Assembly: GCA_003213515.1 (NCBI GenBank)
Contig: QCMV01000011.1
Coordinates: forward strand, 1 to 44,970
DNA from: Pelagibacteraceae bacterium AG-422-N09
Lineage (GTDB): Bacteria > Pseudomonadota > Alphaproteobacteria > Pelagibacterales > AG-422-B15
Direction of reading: 5' to 3'
Length of the DNA: 44,970 bases
A model generated the notes under the pieces. It ran no database searches, was not told where the DNA came from, and saw nothing but the letters and a program-made list of their open reading frames with translations. Within the stretch, counting starts at the first letter, position 1, and the number at the start of each line of letters is the position of its first letter. Shown here in pieces: positions 8,789-17,520 of the stretch. Position numbers and translations under genes: made by a program.

Positions 8789-9313
8789 TTATTCTACTAA
8801 TTCACTGTCTATTAATATGGCTATAAGAAGAGCAGGTTCAGAGCCATTATTTACCCATGCGTGATTTGTACCTCGCTGTACAACGACATCAAATGGATTT
8901 ATTTTTACCTCTTCTTCATCCAAAATTAAAGTTACATCTCCTTTTAGCAGTATAATATAATCAATTGTCTTTGTTTTGTGCATCGCTGGATGCTTTGTTA
9001 CATCAACCCGGTGATGAGCTGCGCCAATACGACTGAAGGCTTCCTCAGCCATTTTATTTAGCACCTCGAGTGGAACACCTTTAGGAGTTGGCATTATTTG
9101 AAAATATCTAAATTTTGAACCTCCTTTAGGAGGTGATAAAATTATATCGCTATCAGCTCTATCCTTGCAACTTTTCGTATCAATAGTTGCTCCATCTTCA
9201 TTCCATATCTCGAATAAACCTCCAATTTCTTCTCCTATAGATCGTGCTGGAGGACCATCAATTTTAATTACAGATTTGCCATTGTCATTATGTCCTGTAA
9301 CAATTCTTCTCAC
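8789..9313 (-). CDS. Cupin-domain protein of unknown function
   Basis: This 174-residue protein has a single C-terminal cupin barrel. Cupin motif 1 is seen as MHKTKTIDYIILLKGDV and motif 2 as NPFDVVVQRGTNHAWVNN, so at least two histidines could bind metal. The first motif lacks the usual HxH pair. The MHxTxTxDY form is common in a widespread but uncharacterised cupin family. The N-terminal ~80 residues precede the barrel and include a proline/glycine-rich GPPARSIGEEIGG segment. The start is a GTG at 9311-9313, chosen because a strong GGAGG ribosome binding site lies seven bases before it. It follows the unknown membrane protein gene by 18 bases. No substrate can be named. Confidence 0.78.
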   Translation of the reverse strand: MRRIVTGHNDNGKSVIKIDGPPARSIGEEIGGLFEIWNEDGATIDTKSCKDRADSDIILSPPKGGSKFRYFQIMPTPKGVPLEVLNKMAEEAFSRIGAAHHRVDVTKHPAMHKTKTIDYIILLKGDVTLILDEEEVKINPFDVVVQRGTNHAWVNNGSEPALLIAILIDSELVE

Positions 9314-9320
9314 TTAATAA

Positions 9321-9328
9321 CCTCCTTT
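9321..9328 (-). promoter_or_regulatory. Strong Shine-Dalgarno for the cupin gene
   Basis: On the minus strand this reads AAAGGAGG, seven bases before the GTG at 9313. It is among the best ribosome binding sites in the window; most genes here have weak or no visible ones. It fixes a GTG start for the cupin gene. Confidence 0.7.
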
Positions 9329-9331
9329 ATT

Positions 9332-9850
9332 TTAATCCCTTCTTACGTTTGGTATAATTTCTTCTTGGTAACCTTCTTTAAAAGTTGCTCGATCGCCATA
9401 AATTTCAGTTTCAAACCATTCGACAAATTCCTTTGATTTAATCCCCCTCCAATATTTCCAAGTTGATTGTGCAATAGGAGCTTTCATGGTGCCCAATTTC
9501 AACATATGCATTCTCATTTTTAAATGAGTTTCATCAACAAAACCTTTTTCAACTTTTTCATATGTATCAAAAATATCAACAAGTAATGCATTTACATATA
9601 CTGCTACTCTCCATTTATCTGCGTTATCTAGTTCGCCTGCAGCCCAATCTTTTGAGAGAAAGTTACTAAATTCTTTATCTTTCGATGTATTAAAATATCT
9701 CTCATACATTCTATGTGTTAAAGAGTGTCCAAACTGCGCTTTTGTGATTTCGTTTTGCTGATGTATTTGTATTCCTAAATAAATAACAGAAACAACCACA
9801 CCAAATGCTGCAACCATTTGCACAATAATTATTATTGTTTCTGCGCTCAT
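9332..9850 (-). CDS. Unrecognised single-pass membrane protein
   Basis: I do not recognise a named family. The 172-residue protein opens with one membrane helix (about residues 4-26, IIIIVQMVAAFGVVVSVIYLGIQI), then QIHQQNEITKAQF, followed by a soluble, mainly helical domain rich in aromatic and charged residues, with WKYWRGIKSKEFVEWFETEIYG near the end. The layout (short N-terminal helix, YLGIQI/HQQNE linker, helical body) resembles small anchored hypothetical proteins common in marine proteobacteria. The start ATG at 9848-9850 puts the helix at the N-terminus. It is followed by the cupin gene after 18 bases, so the two are likely cotranscribed. Function unknown. Confidence 0.7.
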   Translation of the reverse strand: MSAETIIIIVQMVAAFGVVVSVIYLGIQIHQQNEITKAQFGHSLTHRMYERYFNTSKDKEFSNFLSKDWAAGELDNADKWRVAVYVNALLVDIFDTYEKVEKGFVDETHLKMRMHMLKLGTMKAPIAQSTWKYWRGIKSKEFVEWFETEIYGDRATFKEGYQEEIIPNVRRD

Positions 9851-9926
9851 AAGTACAGACTATACATTATTATACTTTTGTGGCAAAAACTATACTTAGA
9901 TCGATTTATAAAAATTGATTTAATAA

Positions 9927-11357
9927 TTAACTTTTAGTTGTAGCGAACGCTTCCAAAGCTTTTTGTCTAGAGGAACCAATCTCGACAATTGGCATTGGAT
10001 AATCTTTACCAAGTTTAACATTTGCCGAATCTAAGACATCTTTAGGTGCCTCCCAAGGATTAAATAAATACTTATTTGGCATATCCTTAAGTTCAGGAAT
10101 ATATTTTTTTGTATATCTGCCATCTGGATCAAATTTCTGTCCCTGCATGACAGGATTAAATATTCTAAAATAAGGTGCGGCATCAGCTCCTGAGCCGGCA
10201 ATCCATTGCCATCCTGCGCTATTATTAGCAAGATCGGCATCAACTAAACAATCCCAAAACCATCTTTCACCATGGTGCCAATGCAACAATAAATTTTTGA
10301 CTAAAAATGAACCCACAACCATTCTCAAACGATTATGCATATACCCTGTCTGCCACAGCTCCCTCATACCAGCGTCTACTATTGGATACCCTGTTAGTCC
10401 TTTTTGCCATTTCTTTAATGCATCTTTATTTTTGTCCCAAGGAAATTTATCAAATTTTTTTTGAAGATTTTCTTTTGGTAAAGTTGGAAAATGATACAAA
10501 AGATTGAAAGAAAACTCCCTCCATCCAAGTTCACTTAAAAAATGATCCAAATCTCTTTTAATTTCTTTTTTTCCTTCTTGGGTTTTTGATCGATACCAAA
10601 CTTGGTTTGGTGACACCTCTCCAAAATGTAAATGAGGTGAAAGTTGCGAAACATTGTTTCCAGATGGAAAATTCCTACCATCTTTATAGTTAGCAAGGCC
10701 TTCTTTTATAAAGACATCAATTTTATTATGGGCGCCTTTCTCTCCTGGAGTCCATAGTTTTTCCATCGCAACATGCCAATTGTGTTCTGGCATTAGTTCC
10801 AGATCATCTATACTAATACTGTTCATCTTATCAAATAGTAAGTTGTCTAACTTAGGTTTTTGTATTGGTGTTCTTGGCATTTCAGAATTCAAACAACCTT
10901 TTCTGTAGTAAGGAGTAAATACCTTATATGGAGTACCATCATTCTTGACCACATTCCAAGGTTCCCAAAGAAGAGATCCATTATATGTGTTCACGCTTAT
11001 TTCTTTGTCATCAAAAAAACTTTTGATTTTTTTGTCTCTTTTTATTCGCCACGGTTCATAACATCTATTCCAATATATCTCTTTAACATTATAAGTTTCA
11101 GTAAGTTTAATTAAGATGTTCTTTGGATCACCTCTGTATAAACTCAAATTATTATCTAAAGATTGTTTTAGAGCAATTAATGAATGGTGAAGCCACCATT
11201 TACTAGCAGAACCATTTATATGTTCTTTCGAGTTTTCATCATCAAATATAAAAATTGGCAACGTTGCCCCGTTTTTAATCGAATTATACAATCCAGGATT
11301 GTCTAAAAGTCGTAAATCTTGTCTGAACCAGAAAATATTAATGTCTTTTTTGGGCAT
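9927..11357 (-). CDS. phrB: Deoxyribodipyrimidine photolyase (class I)
   Basis: This 476-residue cryptochrome/photolyase-family enzyme would repair cyclobutane pyrimidine dimers with blue light. The N-terminal antenna domain begins NIFWFRQDLRLLDNPGL and contains WWLHHSLIALKQSL. The C-terminal FAD-binding domain has FPSGNNVSQLSPHLHFGEVSP, GWREFSFNLLYH, GYPIVDAGMRELWQTGYMHNR and NSAGWQWIAGSGADAAPYFRIFNP. The tryptophans expected for electron transfer to FAD are present (HWHHGERWF and GWQW). Family length and motifs are intact, so it should be active; (6-4) specificity is less likely from the motif set. A perfect 18-base inverted repeat lies 13-30 bases upstream of the ATG. Confidence 0.93.
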   Translation of the reverse strand: MPKKDINIFWFRQDLRLLDNPGLYNSIKNGATLPIFIFDDENSKEHINGSASKWWLHHSLIALKQSLDNNLSLYRGDPKNILIKLTETYNVKEIYWNRCYEPWRIKRDKKIKSFFDDKEISVNTYNGSLLWEPWNVVKNDGTPYKVFTPYYRKGCLNSEMPRTPIQKPKLDNLLFDKMNSISIDDLELMPEHNWHVAMEKLWTPGEKGAHNKIDVFIKEGLANYKDGRNFPSGNNVSQLSPHLHFGEVSPNQVWYRSKTQEGKKEIKRDLDHFLSELGWREFSFNLLYHFPTLPKENLQKKFDKFPWDKNKDALKKWQKGLTGYPIVDAGMRELWQTGYMHNRLRMVVGSFLVKNLLLHWHHGERWFWDCLVDADLANNSAGWQWIAGSGADAAPYFRIFNPVMQGQKFDPDGRYTKKYIPELKDMPNKYLFNPWEAPKDVLDSANVKLGKDYPMPIVEIGSSRQKALEAFATTKS

Positions 11358-11369
11358 AAACTAAAATAT

Positions 11370-11387
11370 AGTCTAAATAATTAGACT
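11370..11387. repeat. Perfect inverted repeat in front of the photolyase gene
   Basis: Seven-base arms AGTCTAA and TTAGACT flank a four-base spacer (ATAA). It lies between the stop of the upstream GNAT gene (11405) and the photolyase ATG (11357). It could be a weak terminator for the GNAT gene, since an AT-rich ATATTTTA follows on the minus strand, or an operator for the photolyase. The stem has few G/C pairs and no true T-run. Confidence 0.45.
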
Positions 11388-11404
11388 TTCCATACCAACG
11401 GAAT

Positions 11405-11923
11405 TTATTGAATCTTATATTCAAAATTTTGAGTTGTTGGATTGTGCCCCAATAATTTAGCTCCATTTCTTATATGATAGTGCGTTGCCATAGGCGTTAA
11501 TGGAGAAAGTGTAACTATTCTTTTATATCCCATTTCCTTGCCAAATTTTAGAGCCTCTTCCATAATTTTTCGTCCCGCTCCTTTTTTACGAGACCATACA
11601 GTGTAAGCAATAATTGTATCCGCATTTTGTTCGTAAACTGCTAAACGGCTCATCAAATCTAATTCTCTTACTGAATGAGGAACGTCCTTAGTAAACGCCA
11701 AGCACATGATGCCTTCAATTTGATTATTGTATTCCAGGCCATAAATTTTTCTATCATGAGAAGTTCTCCATTTTACATCAAGTTCAGGTCTTACAGGGTC
11801 TTCAGTTACATCAATATTATCTAATTCAATAAATTTAGATGTCATAATCCAACTGAAATCAGTTAAATTAAAGTTAAATATTGATTTAAAAAAATTTAAT
11901 ATTTTTACAAATAAGTTATTCAT
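11405..11923 (-). CDS. GNAT-family acetyltransferase-like protein
   Basis: This 172-residue protein has a GNAT-like core: WSRKKGAGRKIMEEALKFGKEMGYKRIVTLSP corresponds to the acetyl-CoA pyrophosphate-binding loop (R/Q-x-x-G-x-G/A form) and following helix, and MATHYHIRNGAKLLG matches the C-terminal beta-bulge region. The first ~25 residues (LFVKILNFFKSIFNF) are hydrophobic/amphipathic and precede the usual start of the fold; an internal ATG at 11845 could be the real start. I chose the ATG at 11923 over a TTG one codon upstream. No substrate can be inferred. It stands apart from its neighbours with gaps of about 114 and 47 bases. Confidence 0.75.
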   Translation of the reverse strand: MNNLFVKILNFFKSIFNFNLTDFSWIMTSKFIELDNIDVTEDPVRPELDVKWRTSHDRKIYGLEYNNQIEGIMCLAFTKDVPHSVRELDLMSRLAVYEQNADTIIAYTVWSRKKGAGRKIMEEALKFGKEMGYKRIVTLSPLTPMATHYHIRNGAKLLGHNPTTQNFEYKIQ

Positions 11924-12021
11924 CAATTAGCTATTTTATTTTTTGTCTACTTTTTAGGTTCATTTACACCTATCATTTTAGTGTCAGCCTTAAAAGGTAA
12001 ATTATTATCTAGATCCGTATA

Positions 12022-12034
12022 ATACCTTAGGTAT
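12022..12034. repeat. Short palindrome ATACCTTAGGTAT upstream of the GNAT gene
   Basis: A perfect 6+1+6 inverted repeat sits between the VOC-protein stop (12038) and the GNAT start (11923). No T-run follows on either strand, so an intrinsic terminator is unlikely. It may be an operator or chance. The rest of this 114-base gap shows nothing else I can name. Confidence 0.3.
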
Positions 12035-12037
12035 GTG

Positions 12038-12880
12038 CTACACGTGTTGAATAAATAGTGTTGGTACACTATGAGTATGACATTTGACGGTCATAACTAA
12101 AGTATTCTCTTTTATACCTTTTTTGATTTCAGATATATCTATGCCAGATGCTAACAATTCGTCTCTTTTTTTAACTATATCCTCTACTTCCCAAGCAAGT
12201 CCCCCTAATTTATCTTCGGGAGTTTCGTTTTTGTCTTTTTCTTCAATTACTTCAATTATGGTTTTGTTTAATTTAAAAAAAAGTATTCTTCTTTTCCAAG
12301 TTTCAATAAACTTATCTAAAGCAAGCCTTATTTTAAAAATCTTATTATATATTTCTATAAAACTATCTGCATCATTAGTTTTAATTACAACATGATCCAG
12401 TTTTTTTACTGCATTATCTGAAAACTTCATTGCTTCAGGCAAAAGTCCTTCTTTATGTTGAATAATAAATGAAAATAAACCGCGAGTTAATTCAACAGGT
12501 AAAAACTGATTAATCCATGATCTCTTAGAATTATTATTGGTATTTATTCCTTCACCATTTGATTGACTTGGAAGTGAGTAACCAAGAGCAATTAGTTTAT
12601 TTCTTACGGCTTCCAAATCATCAGTTCCTAACACTATTCCCATCAAGCCCTCACCATCATTTTTAATTTTATTTTTAACAAGCTGTGCACCTACTCCATC
12701 TCCAGTTGCAGCCAAAAGTTCTAAATATATATTTTGTAAATTGAATAATGAATTTGAGGTTCCCCACTCTTTATGATGACCTCTCCATGATGGGTTTATA
12801 CCTAATATTTTTTGGTAATTTTGCTCTGCTTCCTCAAGATTTTTCACAGCTATAATTAAGTGATCTAAAGACTTAATCAT
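12038..12880 (-). CDS. Two-module VOC (glyoxalase-fold) protein
   Basis: This 280-residue protein contains two VOC-type modules. The first begins SLDHLIIAVKNLEEAEQNYQKILGINPSWRG and resembles the Glyoxalase_3 group; the second begins at about residue 163 with KKLDHVVIKTNDADSFIEIYNKIFKIRLAL. VOC enzymes use a divalent metal bound by His/Glu at the ends of the paired modules; an H in each LDHLII/LDHVVI strand and E in IYLELLAATG and TIIEVIEE are candidate ligands. The enzyme class (lyase, dioxygenase or isomerase) cannot be decided. It follows the saccharopine-dehydrogenase-like gene by 36 bases and may be the last gene of the guaA transcript. Confidence 0.78.
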   Translation of the reverse strand: MIKSLDHLIIAVKNLEEAEQNYQKILGINPSWRGHHKEWGTSNSLFNLQNIYLELLAATGDGVGAQLVKNKIKNDGEGLMGIVLGTDDLEAVRNKLIALGYSLPSQSNGEGINTNNNSKRSWINQFLPVELTRGLFSFIIQHKEGLLPEAMKFSDNAVKKLDHVVIKTNDADSFIEIYNKIFKIRLALDKFIETWKRRILFFKLNKTIIEVIEEKDKNETPEDKLGGLAWEVEDIVKKRDELLASGIDISEIKKGIKENTLVMTVKCHTHSVPTLFIQHV

Positions 12881-12916
12881 GTTTTTACTCTCAGTATTAC
12901 CTTCAATTCTATTTAA

Positions 12917-14071
12917 TTAAGTTCTTTTAGTAATTATAGTATTTAATATAAAATTATCACCCGCTACTTTTTTAAAGTAATCAAAAAAAATTTTTGGGTC
13001 GATAATTGGCGACTCTGGAGTATGAACTCCAATATTATTAATTTTACCATCAATAAACATTTGGACACCAACTGTTAAAGGCAGTGAGGTTGCTTCACCC
13101 ATAGAAAAACTATTAATATCACCATCAATTGTAACTCCAATTGATGTAAATTTATTTCCTTTTAAACCTTCTGCATAACCATAAATGCTAGGAAGATTTT
13201 CTTTTTTATAATTTACCATATCCGGACCATTTAGACTTTCAAACCACGTCAAAATTCTTGCAGCAAAATTTTTGGTAATAATTTTTATATTTATTAAAAA
13301 TCTAATAATTTTTAAGATTGCAATAAAACTACTCTCAATACCATGCATTAAATTATAAGACTCTTTAATATTCTGGTAATTGTTAGGAAATGTTATGGCC
13401 TCAGGGTGTCCAAAAATATATGTGCTTCTTTTCCCAATATCAGGATAATCAACCTTGATTTCTTCAAGAGGTTTTACCATTTCAAAATTTCCATTTTTAA
13501 AAATTTTTACCTCTCCAATCATTTGCTCTATACCATGCACCATTGCAGCACTAACTCCCGACTGAGATGATTCACTTTCTGGTTTTGCGGCAGACATATC
13601 CCAGCCTGTATAAACTTTTCTAACTTCATCAAGTTCAGATATTGCTATATGAGCCAATATATTTGTTAGTCCTGGACTTGCTCCAAGACCTATAATAGCT
13701 GTGATATTTGCCTTTTTTGCATCTTCATTCATTTGAAGCATCTTTTCGGTTGGCTCCCAATCATCGCAGATATCAAAGTAGTGTGTATTAGTTTGAATTG
13801 CAGCTTTGAGTATGGGTTCTGCAAATAAAAAGAATGGGCCGGTCGTATTGACTACAATATCAACTTTTGACATTTCCGATTTCAGGGTTTCAAAGTCTCT
13901 GATATCTAATTTTAAACCTTCAACTCTATTATCAAAATGTGAAGCAAACTTTTTTGCCGATAAAGAGTTAACGTCTGCTACATAAATCTTTTCAATCTGT
14001 TTTATGTTGTGCAAGTATTGAACTGCATATCTTCCCATGCCACCACTTCCACCTAATGCTAAGACCTTCAT
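12917..14071 (-). CDS. Saccharopine dehydrogenase-like NAD(P)-binding protein
   Basis: This 384-residue protein has an N-terminal Rossmann fold with the motif LGGSGGMGRYAVQYL at about residues 6-20, a DVN acid after beta-2, and IVVNTTGPFFLFAEPIL, typical of the saccharopine dehydrogenase/reductase-like superfamily. GLGASPGLTNILAH matches the conserved second-domain entry. Members include lysine-pathway reductases, carboxynorspermidine synthases and trans-acting enoyl reductases, so the reaction is not decided. It starts three bases after the guaA stop, placing it in the guanine-nucleotide transcript, though a link in function is not obvious. Confidence 0.8.
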   Translation of the reverse strand: MKVLALGGSGGMGRYAVQYLHNIKQIEKIYVADVNSLSAKKFASHFDNRVEGLKLDIRDFETLKSEMSKVDIVVNTTGPFFLFAEPILKAAIQTNTHYFDICDDWEPTEKMLQMNEDAKKANITAIIGLGASPGLTNILAHIAISELDEVRKVYTGWDMSAAKPESESSQSGVSAAMVHGIEQMIGEVKIFKNGNFEMVKPLEEIKVDYPDIGKRSTYIFGHPEAITFPNNYQNIKESYNLMHGIESSFIAILKIIRFLINIKIITKNFAARILTWFESLNGPDMVNYKKENLPSIYGYAEGLKGNKFTSIGVTIDGDINSFSMGEATSLPLTVGVQMFIDGKINNIGVHTPESPIIDPKIFFDYFKKVAGDNFILNTIITKRT

Positions 14072-14074
14072 AAA

Positions 14075-15613
14075 TTACTCCCACTCAATAGTTCCAGGTG
14101 GTTTTGAAGTAGTATCGTATACCACTCTATTTATGCCCTTAACCTCATTTATTATTCTTGTTGAGACTTTACTCAAAAATTCACCCTTAAAAGGATAAAA
14201 ATCTGCAGTCATTCCATCTACAGACGTAACAGCTCTTAATCCGCAGACTTGTTCATATGATCTATGATCACCCATAACACCAACAGTTTTAATTGGCATC
14301 AAGACTGCAAATGCTTGCCAAATTTTATCGTATAAACCTGCTTCTTTAATTTCTTCGATATATATATTATCGGCTTCTTGTAAAATTTTTACTCTAGCTG
14401 CTGTTACCTCACCTAATATTCTTATTCCCAATCCGGGGCCTGGAAATGGATGTCTGTTAATGAATTTTTTTGGGAGTCTCATCTCCAGCCCCAATTTTCT
14501 AACTTCATCCTTAAAAAGTTCTCTTAAAGGTTCAACAAGTTTAAGTTTCATTCTTTTTGGTAAACCACCAACATTATGATGAGATTTAATAACTGATGTG
14601 GGACCGCCATGGAAGCTCTGACTTTCGATTACATCAGGATAAATAGTTCCTTGAGCTAAATATTTGGCACGTTTTATTTTGTTTGCCTCTTGGTTAAATA
14701 TTTTAATAAAAAGATTACCTATTATTTTTCTCTTTTTTTCTGGATCTGTGGCACCCTTTAGGGCTTTTATAAATGTATTTCTTGAGTCTTTGACTATTAA
14801 TCGAGATTTAAAATGTTTTTTAAACATTTTTACTACCTCTTTTGTTTCATTTAGTCTCATTAAACCTGTATCAACATAAATACATGTTAATTGCTTATTT
14901 ATGGCTTTTGAAATTATAGCTGCAGTAACAGTACTATCCACCCCACCCGACAATCCACAAATTACCTGATCCTTATGAACTGAATTTTTAATCTCAGTAA
15001 TCTGATTTCTTAAATGATTTTTCATGCTCCAGTTTCTTTTTATCTTACAAATTTTAAATATAAAATTTTCGATTATCTTATGGCCATTGGGTGTATGCAC
15101 AACTTCAGGATGAAATTGTAGACCGTAAAAAGATTTTTTTTTATTCTCGACTGCTGCAAACTTAGTATTTGAACTTGATGCAATACTTTTAAAATCTCTT
15201 GGTAGACTAATAACCTTATCGCCATGGCTCATCCAGACATAATTCGAGCTCTTTCCTTTTCTAAATCCTGAGAATAAAACACTTTTTTTTGATGGCTTTA
15301 TAAGTGTTTTACCAAATTCTCTTTTTTTTGAAATTTTTACTTTCCCACCAAGTTGGTAACATAATAATTGCATACCATAGCAAATTCCCAATATTGGAAT
15401 ATTTAAATTGAATATTCTTTTATCAATTTTTGGAGTATTTGTCTTATGAACACTTGCTGGACCCCCTGAGAAAATTATCCCCGAACAACCTCTATTTATT
15501 ATTTGATTATAAATTGATTTGCTTGACACAATTTCACAATAAACTTCAGCTTCTCTTACTCTTCTTGCTATTAACTGAGTAACTTGAGATCCAAAATCAA
15601 CAATAAATATCAT
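14075..15613 (-). CDS. guaA: GMP synthase (glutamine-hydrolysing)
   Basis: GuaA converts XMP to GMP using glutamine and ATP. The 512-residue length and layout are standard. The class I amidotransferase domain (about 1-190) has the nucleophile in GICYGMQLL and the histidine/glutamate pair in FHPEVVHT. The ATP-pyrophosphatase domain has the P-loop CGLSGGVDSTV near 218-228. The dimerisation domain ends with NRVVYDTTSKPPGTIEWE. It directly follows a small TPR gene (three-base gap), with guaB just before that, so both enzymes of the IMP-to-GMP branch are produced from one locus. Confidence 0.96.
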   Translation of the reverse strand: MIFIVDFGSQVTQLIARRVREAEVYCEIVSSKSIYNQIINRGCSGIIFSGGPASVHKTNTPKIDKRIFNLNIPILGICYGMQLLCYQLGGKVKISKKREFGKTLIKPSKKSVLFSGFRKGKSSNYVWMSHGDKVISLPRDFKSIASSSNTKFAAVENKKKSFYGLQFHPEVVHTPNGHKIIENFIFKICKIKRNWSMKNHLRNQITEIKNSVHKDQVICGLSGGVDSTVTAAIISKAINKQLTCIYVDTGLMRLNETKEVVKMFKKHFKSRLIVKDSRNTFIKALKGATDPEKKRKIIGNLFIKIFNQEANKIKRAKYLAQGTIYPDVIESQSFHGGPTSVIKSHHNVGGLPKRMKLKLVEPLRELFKDEVRKLGLEMRLPKKFINRHPFPGPGLGIRILGEVTAARVKILQEADNIYIEEIKEAGLYDKIWQAFAVLMPIKTVGVMGDHRSYEQVCGLRAVTSVDGMTADFYPFKGEFLSKVSTRIINEVKGINRVVYDTTSKPPGTIEWE

Positions 15614-15616
15614 TAT

Positions 15617-16015
15617 TTATTCCGCCAAATCTTTTAATTTGACGATTTCTTCGCATGAAGTTTCACATAATATTTCAAGATTAGATATTTGCTCAGCGTA
15701 TTGCTCAATTAAACCTAATTCATAAGATACTTTTCCTATTAAAAAATTAAGCTTAAGATTATGTGGAATAAGCGTAAAGGCAATTTCATAATATTTAAGC
15801 GCATTGTCCTGATCTTCTAAGCCTTCATATGATTTACCTAACAAAATATATGACTCAGATGATTTGGGGTTAAATACAATATCTTTTTCCAAATATTTTA
15901 TTGCCTTTTCAAAATTTTCTTCATTGAAAACATTCAGCGCTGATGCATAAAAACTATTTGAGGCAAATATACTTGTTGGCAAAATACAAATGGATATTAC
16001 CAATAGTACTTTCAT
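15617..16015 (-). CDS. Secreted TPR-repeat protein between guaB and guaA
   Basis: From the ATG at 16013-16015 the protein is 132 residues and opens with a clear signal peptide (MKVLLVISICILPTSIFAS). I chose this start because a longer frame reading into guaB would bury the signal peptide. Two to three TPR units follow (ALNVFNEENFEKAIKYLEK, YILLGKSYEGLEDQDNALKYYE, LNFLIGKVSYELG). The C-terminus has a CETSCEEIVKLK segment; a similar Cys/Glu-rich tail ending in a CEE element is familiar from small periplasmic TPR proteins of alphaproteobacteria. Role unknown. It is seven bases from guaB and three from guaA, so it is embedded in the gua operon. Confidence 0.75.
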   Translation of the reverse strand: MKVLLVISICILPTSIFASNSFYASALNVFNEENFEKAIKYLEKDIVFNPKSSESYILLGKSYEGLEDQDNALKYYEIAFTLIPHNLKLNFLIGKVSYELGLIEQYAEQISNLEILCETSCEEIVKLKDLAE

Positions 16016-16022
16016 TAAACGT

Positions 16023-17489
16023 TTATATGTTTGTCGGATAATTTGGTGACTCTCTTGTAATATCGACATCATGTACATGACTTTCTTTAAGACCTGCTCC
16101 AGTAATTTCTACAAACTTAACATTCTTTTTAAATTCCACTATATCTTTTGAACCAGTGTATCCCATAGAAGCCTTTAAGCCTCCAACAAGCTGATATATA
16201 ATTGGCGATATAGGTCCTTTGTAAGGAACTCTTCCTTCGATTCCTTCAGGAACATGCTTATTGCTCTCAGTTATTTCTTCTTGAAAATACCTATCTGCAG
16301 ATCCCCTGGCCATAGCGCCAAGCGATCCCATTCCTCTGTATGATTTATAGCTTCTTCCCTTGAATAAATATACCTCCCCTGGAGACTCGTCAGTTCCAGC
16401 AAAGAGTGAACCGATCATAACTCCGCTTGCTCCTGCGCCTAAGGCTTTTGCTATATCACCAGAATATTTAATTCCACCATCCGCAATTATCGGCACTCCT
16501 TTTTTTGCTGCAGTTTCAGCACAGTCTAAAATTGCTGAAAATTGGGGTACACCAATTCCAGCTACCACTCTAGTGGTGCAAATTGATCCCGGACCTATTC
16601 CAACTTTTACACAATCAGCTCCTTGATCAATAAGTTCTTCGGTGGCTTCGTTTGTAGCAACATTTCCAACAATTACATCTGTTGAGAATTTTGATTTTAT
16701 TTCTTTTAAGGTGCTGATAACTTTTTCTGAATGACCGTGTGCCGTGTCAATGACAAGAACATCTACGCCAGCATCAACAAGCTGTTCTGCTCTATGAATT
16801 GCTTCTTCACCAACTCCGATTGCTGCTCCAACTATCAGCCTGCCTTTTTGATCTTTCGAAGCATTTGGATGAAGCTGACTTTTTTCTATATCTTTTACAG
16901 TAATTAAACCAATACATTTGCCCTTATCATCGACAACTAATAATTTTTCAATTCTATGCTTGTGTAGTAATTTTTGGGCATCATCTGTTGAAATTTCATC
17001 TTTGACAGTGACCAAATTTTCACTAGTCATTAATTCACTTATTTTTTGAGACATATTGGTTGCGAATCGTACGTCTCTATTTGTTAAAATACCTAATAAT
17101 TTGTCACCTTCATCAACAACAGGTATGCCTGAAATCTCATTGACTTTCATTAAATCTAGAGCGTCAGCTAACGTTGCCGATGGTAGTATCGTTAGTGGAT
17201 CAATTACCATTCCGGTTTCAAATTTTTTTACTTTTGAAACATTCTGTGACTGTTCGTCTATGGATATATTTTTATGTAATATACCCATTCCACCAGACTG
17301 GGCGATTGCAATAGCTAACTTGTACTCAGTTACTGTATCCATTGCGGAGGATATAAGAGGAACACCCAATGAAATATTAGAAGTAATTTTTGTAAAAGTG
17401 CTTACTTCTGAAGGAAGCACAGACGATCGTGCAGGTTTAATAAGAACGTCATCAAATGAGAGAGATTTTTTAATACTGGAGTGCTCCAT
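16023..17489 (-). CDS. guaB: IMP dehydrogenase
   Basis: GuaB oxidises IMP to XMP with NAD, the rate-limiting step of guanine nucleotide synthesis. The protein is 488 residues, as usual. The barrel contains the catalytic cysteine loop [15 protein letters not shown], the [18 protein letters not shown] phosphate-binding segment, and the active-site flap region [20 protein letters not shown] pair of CBS domains (about residues 95-205) interrupts the barrel between its second helix and third strand. It starts 31 bases after rlmE stops; the intervening AT-rich bases hold only a weak purine-rich site before the ATG. Confidence 0.96.
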   Translation of the reverse strand: MEHSSIKKSLSFDDVLIKPARSSVLPSEVSTFTKITSNISLGVPLISSAMDTVTEYKLAIAIAQSGGMGILHKNISIDEQSQNVSKVKKFETGMVIDPLTILPSATLADALDLMKVNEISGIPVVDEGDKLLGILTNRDVRFATNMSQKISELMTSENLVTVKDEISTDDAQKLLHKHRIEKLLVVDDKGKCIGLITVKDIEKSQLHPNASKDQKGRLIVGAAIGVGEEAIHRAEQLVDAGVDVLVIDTAHGHSEKVISTLKEIKSKFSTDVIVGNVATNEATEELIDQGADCVKVGIGPGSICTTRVVAGIGVPQFSAILDCAETAAKKGVPIIADGGIKYSGDIAKALGAGASGVMIGSLFAGTDESPGEVYLFKGRSYKSYRGMGSLGAMARGSADRYFQEEITESNKHVPEGIEGRVPYKGPISPIIYQLVGGLKASMGYTGSKDIVEFKKNVKFVEITGAGLKESHVHDVDITRESPNYPTNI

Positions 17490-17520
17490 CTCTGAGAAAT
17501 AAATTATTTATTAATTTATG

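Noticed and set aside
9900-9919. Imperfect inverted repeat ATCGATTT...AAATTGAT after the photolyase-unknown gene gap
   Set aside because: One mismatch, AT-only stem and no T-run; too weak to call a terminator or operator.
12084-12395. Open frame of about 100 codons opposite the VOC gene
   Set aside because: Antisense to a gene with clear domain motifs; serine-rich and low-complexity translation with no recognisable features.
16016-16078. Longer N-terminus for the TPR protein starting inside guaB
   Set aside because: It would place charged residues before a clear signal peptide; the ATG at 16015 fits better.
17056-17502. Open frame of 148 codons on the plus strand across guaB
   Set aside because: It lies opposite the well-supported guaB gene, has no family resemblance, and reflects the base pattern of the opposite strand.
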